Part shown: positions 8,215-16,101 of the stretch, one piece after another | How the letters are laid out: each line of letters opens with the position of its first letter | Position numbering within the stretch: the first letter of the stretch is position 1 | From: Paenibacillus sp. YPG26 | GTDB lineage: Bacteria; Bacillota; Bacilli; Paenibacillales; Paenibacillaceae | Assembly (NCBI RefSeq): GCF_023704175.1 | Contig: NZ_CP084530.1 | Location: 2,831,501-2,895,500 of the forward strand | Direction of reading: 5' to 3' | DNA: 64,000 nt | Made by a program: the position numbers and the translations under genes | Notes under the pieces: model-generated | What the model saw: only the letters and a program-made list of their open reading frames with translations | The model's database searches: none | Told to the model about the DNA's origin: nothing

Positions 8215-8776
8215 GGTCCCTCTCCTCATTTGTCGCTTTCTTTCTCCTTCTCTCAAATTCCTTGATTACCCTTGCCTGGGTATCACTTAGATCCTGAACA
8301 GATTCAAGCCTGCCTTCTTCTTCAAACCCGTCTTGTTCCTCACCATCAAAGCGGTACATCTTTTTGAGCAGATTCCACATTTGTTCCAGTTCCTCTGCCT
8401 CAAACTCTGCAAACAGGTCTGTCAAGAAATAGATACCTTTCTCCGCCACCTCTACCATCACATGCTGTCCCGGCTCTGTGATTGTGACATTGACTGCACG
8501 CTTATCCTTTGGGCTGGGTGTAATGAGAATATATCCGTTCTTCTCAAGGATGGTAATCATTTGCTTCACGCTTTGTTTGGTAGTTCCAAGCTTCCTAGCA
8601 ATGTTATTAATCGTGGTCTCCTCTTTCGGTAAATGTGTTATGGCAAGCATTGCCATGTATTGTCTAGAAGTCAATCTTTCCAGATAAGCGTCACCTCTCA
8701 TTTGGATCTTGTTGGCCAGCGAGAATAACGTCGCATATGCCTGCTGCATCAAAAACAATTCTTTATAAACATCCAT
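8204..8776 (-). CDS. MarR-family transcriptional regulator with charged C-terminal extension
   Basis: The protein is 190 residues; the first ~140 are a MarR winged helix (TTINNIARKLGTTKQSVKQM; ILITPSPKDKRAVNVTIT with the wing DKR). About 50 further residues are strongly charged (EEQDGFEEEGRLES... EFERRRKKATNEERDHEA), longer than usual for the family. The ribosome site AAGGAGG is 14 nt before the ATG, a long spacing, with no better in-frame start. It overlaps the hydrolase gene. Two near-perfect palindromes at 8803-8864 flank its promoter and are its likely operators. Confidence 0.88.
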   Translation of the reverse strand: MDVYKELFLMQQAYATLFSLANKIQMRGDAYLERLTSRQYMAMLAITHLPKEETTINNIARKLGTTKQSVKQMITILEKNGYILITPSPKDKRAVNVTITEPGQHVMVEVAEKGIYFLTDLFAEFEAEELEQMWNLLKKMYRFDGEEQDGFEEEGRLESVQDLSDTQARVIKEFERRRKKATNEERDHEA

Positions 8777-8802
8777 AAGAATGCCAAAAGCCTCCTTTAA
8801 TT

Positions 8803-8864
8803 AGACAGTATACTTTCTAAATTAATTATAAATGATAAACAATCAATTAGTCAATATACTGTCT
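8803..8864 (-). promoter_or_regulatory. Two MarR operators around the marR-hydrolase promoter
   Basis: The sites AGACAGTATACTTTCT (8803-8818) and AGTCAATATACTGTCT (8849-8864) are each imperfect 16-bp palindromes and resemble one another (AGACAGTATA arms). On the minus strand the second site contains the -35 TTGACT, followed by 18 bp and TATAAT; the first site falls just after the -10. Occupancy would block the promoter. Confidence 0.68.
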
Positions 8865-8894
8865 TTATTCCTCGCGCAATGTTGTATAAGAAAT

Positions 8895-8934
8895 AGAAAA
8901 ACCGCAACCCTGTCCAGGTTACGGCGGTTTTCTC
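8895..8934 (-). terminator. Intrinsic terminator after the SDR gene
   Basis: A stem of AAAACCGC with GCGGTTTT plus inner ACC/GGT pairs encloses a short loop and, on the minus strand, runs into TTTTTCTATTTCTT. It ends the operon that begins at the GH13-like gene. Confidence 0.8.
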
Positions 8935-9675
8935 TCAGCTGTTCTTCAATAATGCCTCTGCCCTTGATGGAACAATTCGATTAAGCAGCCTCAATAGCTT
9001 CACCTTGCCGATGGCCACTTCCAGCCGGTCCTGCAGATAGGACGCCCAAAACTCTCTTGCGAGCGCTTCAGCGGTTATTTTCCCATAGCCACGCCCTCTC
9101 GTCATGTCGGTATCCACAAGGGGCGGTAGAATCTCAAATACTTTGGTACGGGTCGTCTCCAATTGATAGCGAAGTGCCTTGGTAAAAAGGTGCAGTCCAG
9201 CCTTCGTTGCACAATAGACAGGAGCCGATTGCTTCGGCACCAGTCCGAGCCCAGACGACACATTCACAATAGCGGATTGTTCCTGACTTGATAGAAGCGG
9301 CAGCAGCCCTGCGGTTAGTTGAAGAGGCGCGACCAGATTAATGCCCACTTCGTCGGCAATCCTGCCTGTGATCTGCGCGGAATCCCCTTCCAAGAAGGAA
9401 TAATTATACTGCACACCTGCATTATTAATCAGGACACTTAAGTTCGGATATTCCTCATACAGCCGCCTGACCAGTGTGTTCAACTCGTGCTCGCTGTTAA
9501 GATCACATCTGATGGTTGTAAGGTTACGATTACGCTCTCTCGCTTCAGCAAGCTTGCTGTCATTGCGGCCAACCACTATGACCTTGTTGTCATACCGAAG
9601 GAATTGCTCTGCCAAAGCCAAGCCAATCCCTGACGCACCGCCGGTAATTAAGACCGTATGTCCTGTCTGATTCAA
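8935..9675 (-). CDS. SDR-family oxidoreductase (DltE-like)
   Basis: This 246-residue classical short-chain dehydrogenase has the cofactor motif TGGASGIG at 11-18, the NNAG motif (LINNAGVQYNY), the catalytic Ser in IVNVSSGLG and the Tyr-Lys pair in VYCATKAG. Its segments resemble the DltE-type proteins of Bacillales, for which no firm reaction is known. The start is TTG (9673-9675), which lies inside a run of eight T. The ribosome site GGGGAG is the end of a strong hairpin (see 9676-9719), so expression may be attenuated. It is the last gene of a probable minus-strand operon. Confidence 0.88.
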   Translation of the reverse strand: MNQTGHTVLITGGASGIGLALAEQFLRYDNKVIVVGRNDSKLAEARERNRNLTTIRCDLNSEHELNTLVRRLYEEYPNLSVLINNAGVQYNYSFLEGDSAQITGRIADEVGINLVAPLQLTAGLLPLLSSQEQSAIVNVSSGLGLVPKQSAPVYCATKAGLHLFTKALRYQLETTRTKVFEILPPLVDTDMTRGRGYGKITAEALAREFWASYLQDRLEVAIGKVKLLRLLNRIVPSRAEALLKNS

Positions 9676-9719
9676 AAAAAATCTCCCCTTTCTCCCTTCA
9701 GTTTAGCTGGGAGAAAGGG
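9676..9719 (-). promoter_or_regulatory. Hairpin plus T-run overlapping the SDR ribosome binding site and start
   Basis: On the minus strand CCCTTTCTCCC (plus 9709-9719) pairs perfectly with GGGAGAAAGGG (plus 9686-9696) across a 12-nt loop, then GAGATTTTTTTTG follows. It has the form of an intrinsic terminator of the Crp-family gene, yet its 3' arm supplies the SDR ribosome site and its T-run contains the TTG start. A perfect 14-bp palindrome, TTAACCTAGGTTAA (9729-9742), lies just before it over the stop codon of the Crp-family gene. Confidence 0.65.
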
Positions 9720-9733
9720 AAGATTTCCTTAAC

Positions 9734-10315
9734 CTAGGTTAATCTTCGGCGAATTCGGCTTAATGCCACAGGGGTAATCCCCAGGTAAGAAGCCACATGG
9801 TATAAAGGAATCTGGCCGCTCAGCTTGTCAAAGCGTTCAAGGAACAATAAATAGCGCTGTTCCGCGGATAGGAGCAGCAGCTCCCGTTCGCGTGTTTCTT
9901 TGAGTACAAACAGCTTCTCCGCAAGAACTCTCCCCACCCGCTCCCAGCAAGGGTGCCGATCATACAAGGTGCGAAAATCCTCGAACTTAAAGGTGAAAAG
10001 CTCACTTTCCACCAAGGCCTGAATGGACAAATGAGAAGTTTCATTCTGCAACAACGCACTGTAGGAAGTCACAAAGTCGCTTTTTACACAGAAACTCTTA
10101 TTGAACTCCGCACCCTCAGGTGTTGTATAGTACAACCGGAACAATCCGCCCGTGCAGAAGCCGACCAGATTAGCCGAATCTCCAGCTCTGATAAAATGAT
10201 CATCTCTAGGTACGGTCAGCAGGTTGATCATCGGTGCGAAGTAATCCCATTCTTCCGGTGGAATTTGGACAATTCGATTCAATTCATCCCTCAATAAGCT
10301 CAAGTTATGACTCAT
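9734..10315 (-). CDS. Crp/Fnr-family transcriptional regulator
   Basis: The protein is 193 residues with a cyclic-nucleotide-binding-like jelly roll at about 20-115 (VPRDDHFIRAGDSANLVGFCTGGLFRLYY) and a C-terminal helix-turn-helix (LYHVASYLGITPVALSRIRRRL). The recognition helix is typical of small Bacteroidetes/Firmicutes Crp-like regulators that often sit beside SDR or methyltransferase genes. Cys ligands for an Fe-S cluster as in FNR are absent. Only 2 nt separate it from the methyltransferase stop codon. The effector is unknown. Confidence 0.88.
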   Translation of the reverse strand: MSHNLSLLRDELNRIVQIPPEEWDYFAPMINLLTVPRDDHFIRAGDSANLVGFCTGGLFRLYYTTPEGAEFNKSFCVKSDFVTSYSALLQNETSHLSIQALVESELFTFKFEDFRTLYDRHPCWERVGRVLAEKLFVLKETRERELLLLSAEQRYLLFLERFDKLSGQIPLYHVASYLGITPVALSRIRRRLT

Positions 10316-10317
10316 GC

Positions 10318-10920
10318 TTACTTTTCAGCATCCAACAAGAACATGGACGCATCCTGGTTCATGAATATTTTGCTGCCCGTATATATGGTCTTGGATGCAG
10401 CTGTTGTGAATCCAATCTTGGTCATAAGACTCTTAAGACTGCTCTGATCAAAACCATTATGGACGATGTCCGAGGCAACCTGTTCATTAAGATCAAAATC
10501 CACAATTATCAGATGTCCTCCCGGATTCAACACTTCATATAATCTTGATAACACCGGCTCCACATCTCTGATATGAAGCAACACCTGGGCCATAAAGATA
10601 TAATCCGCGTGCAGATCTGAGCTGAGTCCCGCCTCAAAATCAAAACATACCGTCTCCGCGTTCTGGATGCCGGAAGCCGTCAATTTGTGATCGACCAGTT
10701 CGAGCATATTAGCTGAAGTATCCAGAAACACAATATGTCCAAGATCATCAAGCAGGTTCAGCCCGACAAGTCCGGTTCCACAACCGAAGTCTATCCCACT
10801 CTTAACCTTCCCGTTGTCAAAATACTCACGAATGGCATTTGCCGCCATTGTTGCAATTTCTATTCTTTCAGGTGTATCGTATTTGTGTGCCATGGCTTCA
10901 AAAATTTCAGTATTTCCCAC
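10318..10920 (-). CDS. Class I SAM-dependent methyltransferase
   Basis: This 200-residue protein has the SAM motif I GIDFGCGTGLVGLNL, motif II FLDTSANML and motif IV/post-I region DYIFMAQVLLHI. It resembles UbiE/Methyltransf_25-type enzymes acting on small molecules. The GTG at 10918-10920 is chosen because GGAGG lies 7 nt upstream; an open frame continues further upstream to 11001 without such a site and overlaps the membrane protein gene. Its place between a membrane protein and a Crp regulator does not reveal the acceptor. Confidence 0.87.
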   Translation of the reverse strand: MGNTEIFEAMAHKYDTPERIEIATMAANAIREYFDNGKVKSGIDFGCGTGLVGLNLLDDLGHIVFLDTSANMLELVDHKLTASGIQNAETVCFDFEAGLSSDLHADYIFMAQVLLHIRDVEPVLSRLYEVLNPGGHLIIVDFDLNEQVASDIVHNGFDQSSLKSLMTKIGFTTAASKTIYTGSKIFMNQDASMFLLDAEK

Positions 10921-10954
10921 TGCATTACCTCCAGAAGTTATTTTCAAGCTTGAT

Positions 10955-11395
10955 TTATATCGGATTAAGAAGGAGGTTAACATAAAAATATACATACACA
11001 AGCACTAACCCAGGAACATAGAGATAACGATAACTAGTGTGCCGCCTGGATAACTGAACCATCCGCCATACTAATAGCAAGGGAAATATCAGGAAAATGA
11101 CCAGGTACAGCGCCCCTTCTGTCCCATAACTCGTGAACAAGACGGTGCTAAATATGATTAACAGACCACTGAATGATTCATCTCGTTCACCTAGTATCGC
11201 TGATCCTAAAGTGAATATGCCAGTAAGTATAGGCACTATATAACCGCCGAAGATCAGTCCGGCTCGCTCTTCTGTCCAAATATTGATAGCGAAGGTCAAA
11301 GAAAGTACAACAAGAACTAGCGTGACTAATTGGAAATAATACCACTTGGTATTTTTAATATTAGAAGTAAATATTGTCTCCAGCCTCCCCGCCAA
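10955..11395 (-). CDS. Hypothetical integral membrane protein
   Basis: The product is 146 residues with about five hydrophobic stretches (20-38, 47-68, 75-92, 94-110 and 122-143). No family motif is recognised. The start is uncertain: TTG at 11395 is the furthest in-frame start, and no good ribosome site precedes it. It follows the GH13-like gene by 20 nt and precedes the methyltransferase by 35 nt, so it is probably co-transcribed. Confidence 0.7.
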   Translation of the reverse strand: MAGRLETIFTSNIKNTKWYYFQLVTLVLVVLSLTFAINIWTEERAGLIFGGYIVPILTGIFTLGSAILGERDESFSGLLIIFSTVLFTSYGTEGALYLVIFLIFPLLLVWRMVQLSRRHTSYRYLYVPGLVLVYVYFYVNLLLNPI

Positions 11396-11414
11396 CCGGC
11401 TAAACCTGTCGTTA

Positions 11415-13046
11415 CTAGTCTCTTAGCCGGTAAATTAATGTCTCATAACGATCCAAATGAACACGGCCGCCTTCAAAGTCCGGCAGTTCCCCTGTCCCAG
11501 TCCGGTAGATGAGATCGCCGCCCGTACCGAAGTGGCGCAGTAAGGCTGAACTATCTTCAAAACGGACATCTAGAGGGTTGTCTGATATACTGACAATCAC
11601 CAGATATTTCTCTGTCTCACTGCTCCTTATATAAGATAACACCTTATCCTCAGAATTCGGAACGAACTCAAGAGTCCCCTCCCAGAATGCGGCGGATTGG
11701 GTTCTCAAATGGATTAAATATTTGTAATGCTCGAACATCTCCCGGTCGAACTGACTCCAATCCAGTTGGTATTCCTCGAATAAAGAGGCCCATGTGTCTA
11801 GAGTTCGTTCATTGAACTCCTGTCCCATCATGAGCAGAGGAACCCCATCCATTGTCATAAGAATAGACGCCGTAGCCTTGGCCAGGTTGTCCCCCATACA
11901 AGCGGAGATTCTCGACTGCTCCTTATCCTCCAGCCATCTCATACGCAAGGCGCCCTTTGGAAAGCTGTATTTGTAAGAGTTATACGTTCGGATAAAGTCA
12001 CTCTGCCCTATTGTCGACTCGGCCATTTCCTGAATTAACAGGCGCAAGCTCCCGTCATACGTCAAGTCACAGGCATGTAGGTGATGAAATTCATCATAAG
12101 ACTGCGAGATCAGAGCAACGTCCTTCTTGATCCGGCTTAGTTCCTGTCTGATCTCCTCCAGGAAATCCAGAGGTGTAATATCTGAATCGTCCAGACGGAA
12201 TCCGTCAAAATCGTATTCGGATATCCAATGCTTCATCGCATCAATCACGCATTTTCTCATTTCGGCACTATCAAAGTTCAAGCCCGCAAAGTATTCCCGG
12301 TTCGGCACCTCGTAGTATATTTCGCCTTTCTCATTGTGTGTGAAATATTCCGGGTGGCTTTGTGTCCAGACATGGTCCACACTCCCGCGGTTCATGACCC
12401 AGTCCATTATGATCTTCATTCCTTGACTATGTGCTGTGCGGACAAAAGCTTTCACATCTTCTGTATCTCCAAAGCTCGCATCAATCGAATAAAAATCTTG
12501 TACAGCATAAGGATCCCCGTATGTACCTAATCTAAATTGCTGGCCGACCTGCTGAAATGGCATGATCCATAACGTATTGACACCGAGCTCCTTGAGATAT
12601 GGCAGCTTCTCAACAAGCCCCCTGAATCCATGTTCGTTAAACGCTCTTAGATGAAGCTCGTAGATGACGGATTGTCTGATCCATTCCGGGCTCTCAATAG
12701 CACTGAATTGTTCGTACATATAGTTCGGATTCTGTTCGGAGATCTCGGTTGTTCGTATCAGAACTTCTCCCTCATCTGTTACCGTGATTGCAGAGTTATT
12801 CTGACAGTCCTCTGAAATACTCGGATTAAGTGGATCCGTCACCCACTCCTCATCGTCAATGACGATTTTGTAGAGATGTCTACCTTTCGGTATGTTCAGC
12901 TCAACCGTCCATATGTTTCCTTCGATGTTCTCCATCTCGCCACGCTTATGATTCCAATTGTTAAAAGTCCCCGCTGCCGCAACGCGCTTCACCTTATGAT
13001 CGGCATAATACACGAACTTAACCCCATTCGACCCTTTAGTCGGCAT
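11415..13046 (-). CDS. GH13-like alpha-amylase-family protein with CBM48, catalytic residues lost
   Basis: The protein is 543 residues. Residues 1-90 form a glycogen-binding (CBM48/E-set) domain (RVAAAGTFNNWN; GRHLYKIVIDDEEWVTDP), residues ~125-465 a GH13 barrel, and the rest a C-terminal beta domain. The conserved regions align readily but are changed. Region I reads MDWVMNR (N219 kept, His replaced by R220). Region II keeps the nucleophile, GFRLD (D286). Region III has Q315 where the acid/base Glu belongs (ALISQSYD). Region IV reads WLEDKEQSR, replacing NHD with D374-K375-E376. Hydrolysis is therefore unlikely, and a binding or regulatory role is more plausible. There is no signal peptide. 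It starts a probable five-gene operon. Confidence 0.9.
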   Translation of the reverse strand: MPTKGSNGVKFVYYADHKVKRVAAAGTFNNWNHKRGEMENIEGNIWTVELNIPKGRHLYKIVIDDEEWVTDPLNPSISEDCQNNSAITVTDEGEVLIRTTEISEQNPNYMYEQFSAIESPEWIRQSVIYELHLRAFNEHGFRGLVEKLPYLKELGVNTLWIMPFQQVGQQFRLGTYGDPYAVQDFYSIDASFGDTEDVKAFVRTAHSQGMKIIMDWVMNRGSVDHVWTQSHPEYFTHNEKGEIYYEVPNREYFAGLNFDSAEMRKCVIDAMKHWISEYDFDGFRLDDSDITPLDFLEEIRQELSRIKKDVALISQSYDEFHHLHACDLTYDGSLRLLIQEMAESTIGQSDFIRTYNSYKYSFPKGALRMRWLEDKEQSRISACMGDNLAKATASILMTMDGVPLLMMGQEFNERTLDTWASLFEEYQLDWSQFDREMFEHYKYLIHLRTQSAAFWEGTLEFVPNSEDKVLSYIRSSETEKYLVIVSISDNPLDVRFEDSSALLRHFGTGGDLIYRTGTGELPDFEGGRVHLDRYETLIYRLRD

Positions 13047-13086
13047 TCCTCAGCCCCCTCTTGCTTCAATATATAATATGCTGGAA

Positions 13087-13113
13087 ATTATAACACAAAA
13101 GCTTTCCTTTCAA
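13087..13113 (-). promoter_or_regulatory. Candidate promoter of the GH13-like operon
   Basis: On the minus strand TTGAAA (plus 13108-13113) and TATAAT (plus 13087-13092) are separated by 15 bp, shorter than ideal. The start codon is 40 bp downstream with a purine-rich ribosome site, AGAGGGGG. Confidence 0.5.
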
Positions 13114-13170
13114 GCGAAAACTGCGAACCGAAATAGTCTATAGGGATTCATCCTCCTCAGGTAAATGACC

Positions 13171-13204
13171 AAAAAAACGCAACCTGATCAGGTTGCGTTT
13201 TTTT
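13171..13204 (-). terminator. Bidirectional intrinsic terminator
   Basis: AAAAAACGCAACCTG/CAGGTTGCGTTTTTT is a near-perfect palindrome with A and T runs at both ends. It lies downstream of the SDR gene (minus strand, stop at 13330) and upstream of the GH13-like promoter, separating the two units. Confidence 0.85.
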
Positions 13205-13329
13205 ATATGATGGAGTCAGGGCAGACCTCTCCCCCGGCATCATCGGTTCCAGCCATGCGCCATACCGCTTGATTCTCTTTCTATTAACCAATCTCTCTAA
13301 GCATGAACGGCTCATCGGCACTTCTTACC

Positions 13330-14040
13330 TTACCAAGGCAAGGTATCTTGTTTGTGATAGAAGCCTCCGGTTGGCCCATCATCAGGCAGTGTGGCCAAGT
13401 ATACCGCCGTCTCCGCTCCTTCGTGAATTTCCATAACCGCGTCGCTGCCACCCATATCGGTCTTGACCCATCCCGGATGACAAGCATTCACCTTAATCGG
13501 AGTGTCCTTAAGCTGAATAGACAGCTGGGCAGTCCAGGCGTTCAGCGCAGCTTTTGAGGTTGTATAGACAGGCGCAGAAGCACTTCCATACATCTCGTTC
13601 GTCAGAATGGTTCCCAGTGAGCCGAGAATGCTGGACTGATTCACGATTCGCCCGGCAGGACTCTTTTGAAGTAAGGGAAGCAAGGAATGGGTCAGGGCGT
13701 AAGCACCGAAAAAGTTCGTGTCGAAGCCTCGCCGCATCACCTCAACGTCTGTACCTTCATGATCGACATAGATCCCCGCATTGTTCACGAGAACATCCAG
13801 CTTACCATACTCCGTTGTAATCCGGTCTGCCGCTGCGCGGATATGCTCCGGATTCGTGACATCCAGTTCTACCGGATAGGCCCGGATCTGCTCGGCATGC
13901 AGCTGCTTAGCTGCTTGTTCAGCCTTTTGCAAGCTTCGAGCCCCTGTCAGCACAATCATCCCCTGCTTGCCCAACTGACGTGCAATCTCCAAGCCAATCC
14001 CTTTGTTTGCCCCTGTGATCAATGCGATTGTTTCGTTCAT
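13330..14040 (-). CDS. SDR-family oxidoreductase (carbonyl-reductase-like)
   Basis: This 236-residue classical SDR carries TGANKGIG (cofactor motif at 9-16), NNAG in VLVNNAGIY, the Ser in IVNQSSILGSLG and YTTSK as the active Tyr/Lys pair. CHPGWVKTDMGG near the C-terminus is typical of the carbonyl reductase-like group. The ATG follows an AGGAGG site. An operator-like palindrome at 14085-14098, matching the one upstream of the TetR gene, lies 45 bp before the start, so the TetR protein encoded upstream on the same strand probably controls it. Confidence 0.9.
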   Translation of the reverse strand: MNETIALITGANKGIGLEIARQLGKQGMIVLTGARSLQKAEQAAKQLHAEQIRAYPVELDVTNPEHIRAAADRITTEYGKLDVLVNNAGIYVDHEGTDVEVMRRGFDTNFFGAYALTHSLLPLLQKSPAGRIVNQSSILGSLGTILTNEMYGSASAPVYTTSKAALNAWTAQLSIQLKDTPIKVNACHPGWVKTDMGGSDAVMEIHEGAETAVYLATLPDDGPTGGFYHKQDTLPW

Positions 14041-14084
14041 CCTTGTAACGCCTCCTGATATGTATTTTAGTTTTGTATTATTTT

Positions 14085-14098
14085 GTACCGATCAGTAC
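14085..14098 (-). promoter_or_regulatory. TetR-type operator upstream of the SDR gene
   Basis: GTACCGATCAGTAC is a 14-bp palindrome with one mismatched pair. It differs at two positions from the site at 14718-14731, ATACTGATCAGTAC. Confidence 0.65.
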
Positions 14099-14117
14099 AT
14101 AATGGTTATAAAAAAAC

Positions 14118-14702
14118 TTACTCCAATAGAGTAAGAATTTCTGCTGCGACATGTTCAACCTGCGATGGATCTGGTCTCGTCTTCATCGTCACAGTTAATC
14201 CAATCGCGGTTAACGTCAGCACCCGCGCGGTGGAAGAAGGCTGTAGTTGATCCGATAATTCGCCGGACTTAATCCCGTCTTCAATCGCTCTCTTGAACAA
14301 TTCAGTTAACCGGGTCTGGAAATCCGCTGTAATGTGAGCGAACCCCGGTTCATGCGGTGCCAATTCAACCATTGTATTCACGCACATACAGCCGAAATCC
14401 GGATTACTGCCCCCTGAGCCCTCTATAACACCTTGAAAGTACGCAAGCAGCGACTCTTTCACCGATGGCATACTCCGAAGCTTCTTCTCCACATAGGTAA
14501 GACTGAGCTCTACATAAGCCTTCAGTGCGGCTTCAAATAGCTCTTTCTTCCCGCCAAATGTCGCATATAGACTTGGCCGTCCAATCTTCATACGTTCGGT
14601 AAGATCGCCCATGGAAGCAGCCTCATACCCTTTTTCCCAAAAAACCTGCATGGCTGCAGCTAGCGCGGTCTGTTCATCGAATTCCTTAGGTCGAACCATC
14701 AT
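14118..14702 (-). CDS. TetR/AcrR-family transcriptional regulator
   Basis: The protein is 194 residues. The N-terminal HTH is clear (ALAAAMQVFWEKGYEAASMG, then RMKIGRPSLYATFGGKKELFEAAL). The C-terminal ligand domain holds GCMCVNTMVELAPHE, resembling the TetR_C_16/YcdC-like groups that often sit next to SDR genes. Two adjacent ATG codons are possible starts. Palindromes of the form RTACYGATCAGTAC occur before both this gene and the SDR, suggesting autorepression plus control of the SDR. Confidence 0.92.
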   Translation of the reverse strand: MMVRPKEFDEQTALAAAMQVFWEKGYEAASMGDLTERMKIGRPSLYATFGGKKELFEAALKAYVELSLTYVEKKLRSMPSVKESLLAYFQGVIEGSGGSNPDFGCMCVNTMVELAPHEPGFAHITADFQTRLTELFKRAIEDGIKSGELSDQLQPSSTARVLTLTAIGLTVTMKTRPDPSQVEHVAAEILTLLE

Positions 14703-14717
14703 ACATCCACTCTTTCT

Positions 14718-14731
14718 ATACTGATCAGTAC
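14718..14731 (-). promoter_or_regulatory. TetR-type operator upstream of the tetR gene
   Basis: ATACTGATCAGTAC contains the perfect 12-bp palindrome TACTGATCAGTA. It lies 16 bp before the TetR start codon and matches the operator at 14085-14098. Confidence 0.68.
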
Positions 14732-14805
14732 AAAATGATTGTATATGATTACCTCTTGAAGAGTCAAGATGAATTTGTTACAGCTGGACATTCACCCATT
14801 AAGGG

Positions 14806-15978
14806 TCATCCACGGGACACATCTGCTCCGAAAAAGAATTGTCGATAAATGAATACGAGGGAGCATCCGAATATGATCACACATGCATAAAACTCCACTT
14901 GGAAACCGAAGCGGTAAAAATACGTCCCTACGACGGGACCGATTGTCATCCAGACATAACGAAAAAAATTGTATACACCTGTAGATGTAGCCCGATGATG
15001 CGGCAGTTCATTTGCGAGCAGCGTGGTTTGCAATGGAAGAGATAGACCAAGGAAAATGCCAAAGAGAGAAAGACAACAGGTCAAAATTGGCAACGAAACT
15101 GAAGCAAATACTGCAAATAACAGAACAGTTGCCATATTCAAAAATGCCATAGTAACAAGTAACTTTTTCAAATCAAAATACTCTTGAATACGACCGCCCA
15201 CTAAGCTTCCAATAACGACACATAAGGATATAGGAAGGAACATCAGTCCCGTCTGGCTAGGACTTAGTTTATAAAGATCGGTAAGAATACTTGGTAGTAA
15301 AATCAATAACAAATAGAAGACGGAATATTGGACGGAACCAAGAACGACAATAGCTAGACCTACCCGATGAGTAAGTACATTGGATAAATGTCGGATACGG
15401 AACCGATCAACACCGCTAGTTATCGTTCTGGTTTCAGGTAAAAATAGAAGCAAGATGAACCATAGTATCCCTGTGATTCCTAACAGAGCCCAGAATATAC
15501 GATGTATGCCATAATGCTGTCCAACAAATCCTCCGAATATGGGCCCCAATCCCGGTCCAAGTGCGACAAGCATTTGATAAATGCCCATGGCTCGACCTCG
15601 TAACTTCCCCTCAAATAAATCCCCGATTACAGTAAGAGCAGCGACTGATCCAACTGCTCCTCCACAGGCTTGTAATGCACGAAATAAGATAAGCATTTGA
15701 ACAGAGCTAGACATTGCCGCACCTACAGTTGCCAACAAAAAAAACAGAAATCCGATTAACAGAATTCTACGTCGACCATACTTATCGATTAGCGGTCCAT
15801 ATACGAGTTGCATGATTGCGAAAAAAAGCGGATAAATGGATACTGTCAAATTGATTGCATCCTGCGACGCTTGAAATTGCTGTCCAATCTCAGGCAACAT
15901 AGGTGTATAAATAGTTTGAGTGAATGGACCGAAGAAGGCCACGATAGATACCAAATAGACGAGAATTTTTTTTCGCAT
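14806..15978 (-). CDS. MFS drug/efflux transporter (12-TM, Bcr/CflA-like)
   Basis: This 390-residue membrane protein has about 12 transmembrane helices. The loop motif LVYGPLIDKYGRRRILLIG is the MFS motif A, and ALGPGLGPIFGGFVGQHYG is the DHA1 motif C of drug:proton antiporters. The ATG at 15978 is preferred because GGAGG lies 12 nt upstream; the open frame continues to 16038 without a better site. It diverges from the HxlR regulator gene. Its promoter (TTACAT, 17 bp, TATGAT) lies against an operator shared with the NAD(P)H oxidoreductase at 16714, so both probably respond to the same compound. Base composition here seems more AT-rich than the flanks. Confidence 0.9.
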   Translation of the reverse strand: MRKKILVYLVSIVAFFGPFTQTIYTPMLPEIGQQFQASQDAINLTVSIYPLFFAIMQLVYGPLIDKYGRRRILLIGFLFFLLATVGAAMSSSVQMLILFRALQACGGAVGSVAALTVIGDLFEGKLRGRAMGIYQMLVALGPGLGPIFGGFVGQHYGIHRIFWALLGITGILWFILLLFLPETRTITSGVDRFRIRHLSNVLTHRVGLAIVVLGSVQYSVFYLLLILLPSILTDLYKLSPSQTGLMFLPISLCVVIGSLVGGRIQEYFDLKKLLVTMAFLNMATVLLFAVFASVSLPILTCCLSLFGIFLGLSLPLQTTLLANELPHHRATSTGVYNFFRYVWMTIGPVVGTYFYRFGFQVEFYACVIIFGCSLVFIYRQFFFGADVSRG

Positions 15979-16027
15979 AAAAGATCTGATCCTCCGTAAG
16001 ATGATGTATGATTGTTTTACAAGGCTC

Positions 16028-16083
16028 ATCATATTCAATATACTAAAGAAATGTAAGTACGCACTTTTTAGGTCAATACTTAC
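16028..16083 (-). promoter_or_regulatory. HxlR operator and promoter of the MFS gene
   Basis: A 31-bp element (16053-16083) begins GTAAGTACGCAC and ends TACTTAC, giving 7-bp inverted arms. On the minus strand its edge supplies -35 TTACAT (plus 16051-16056), with -10 TATGAT (plus 16028-16033) after 17 bp. A near-identical element in the opposite orientation occurs at 16578-16608. Confidence 0.78.
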
Positions 16084-16101
16084 CAGAAGGGAAGTAAGCT
16101 T

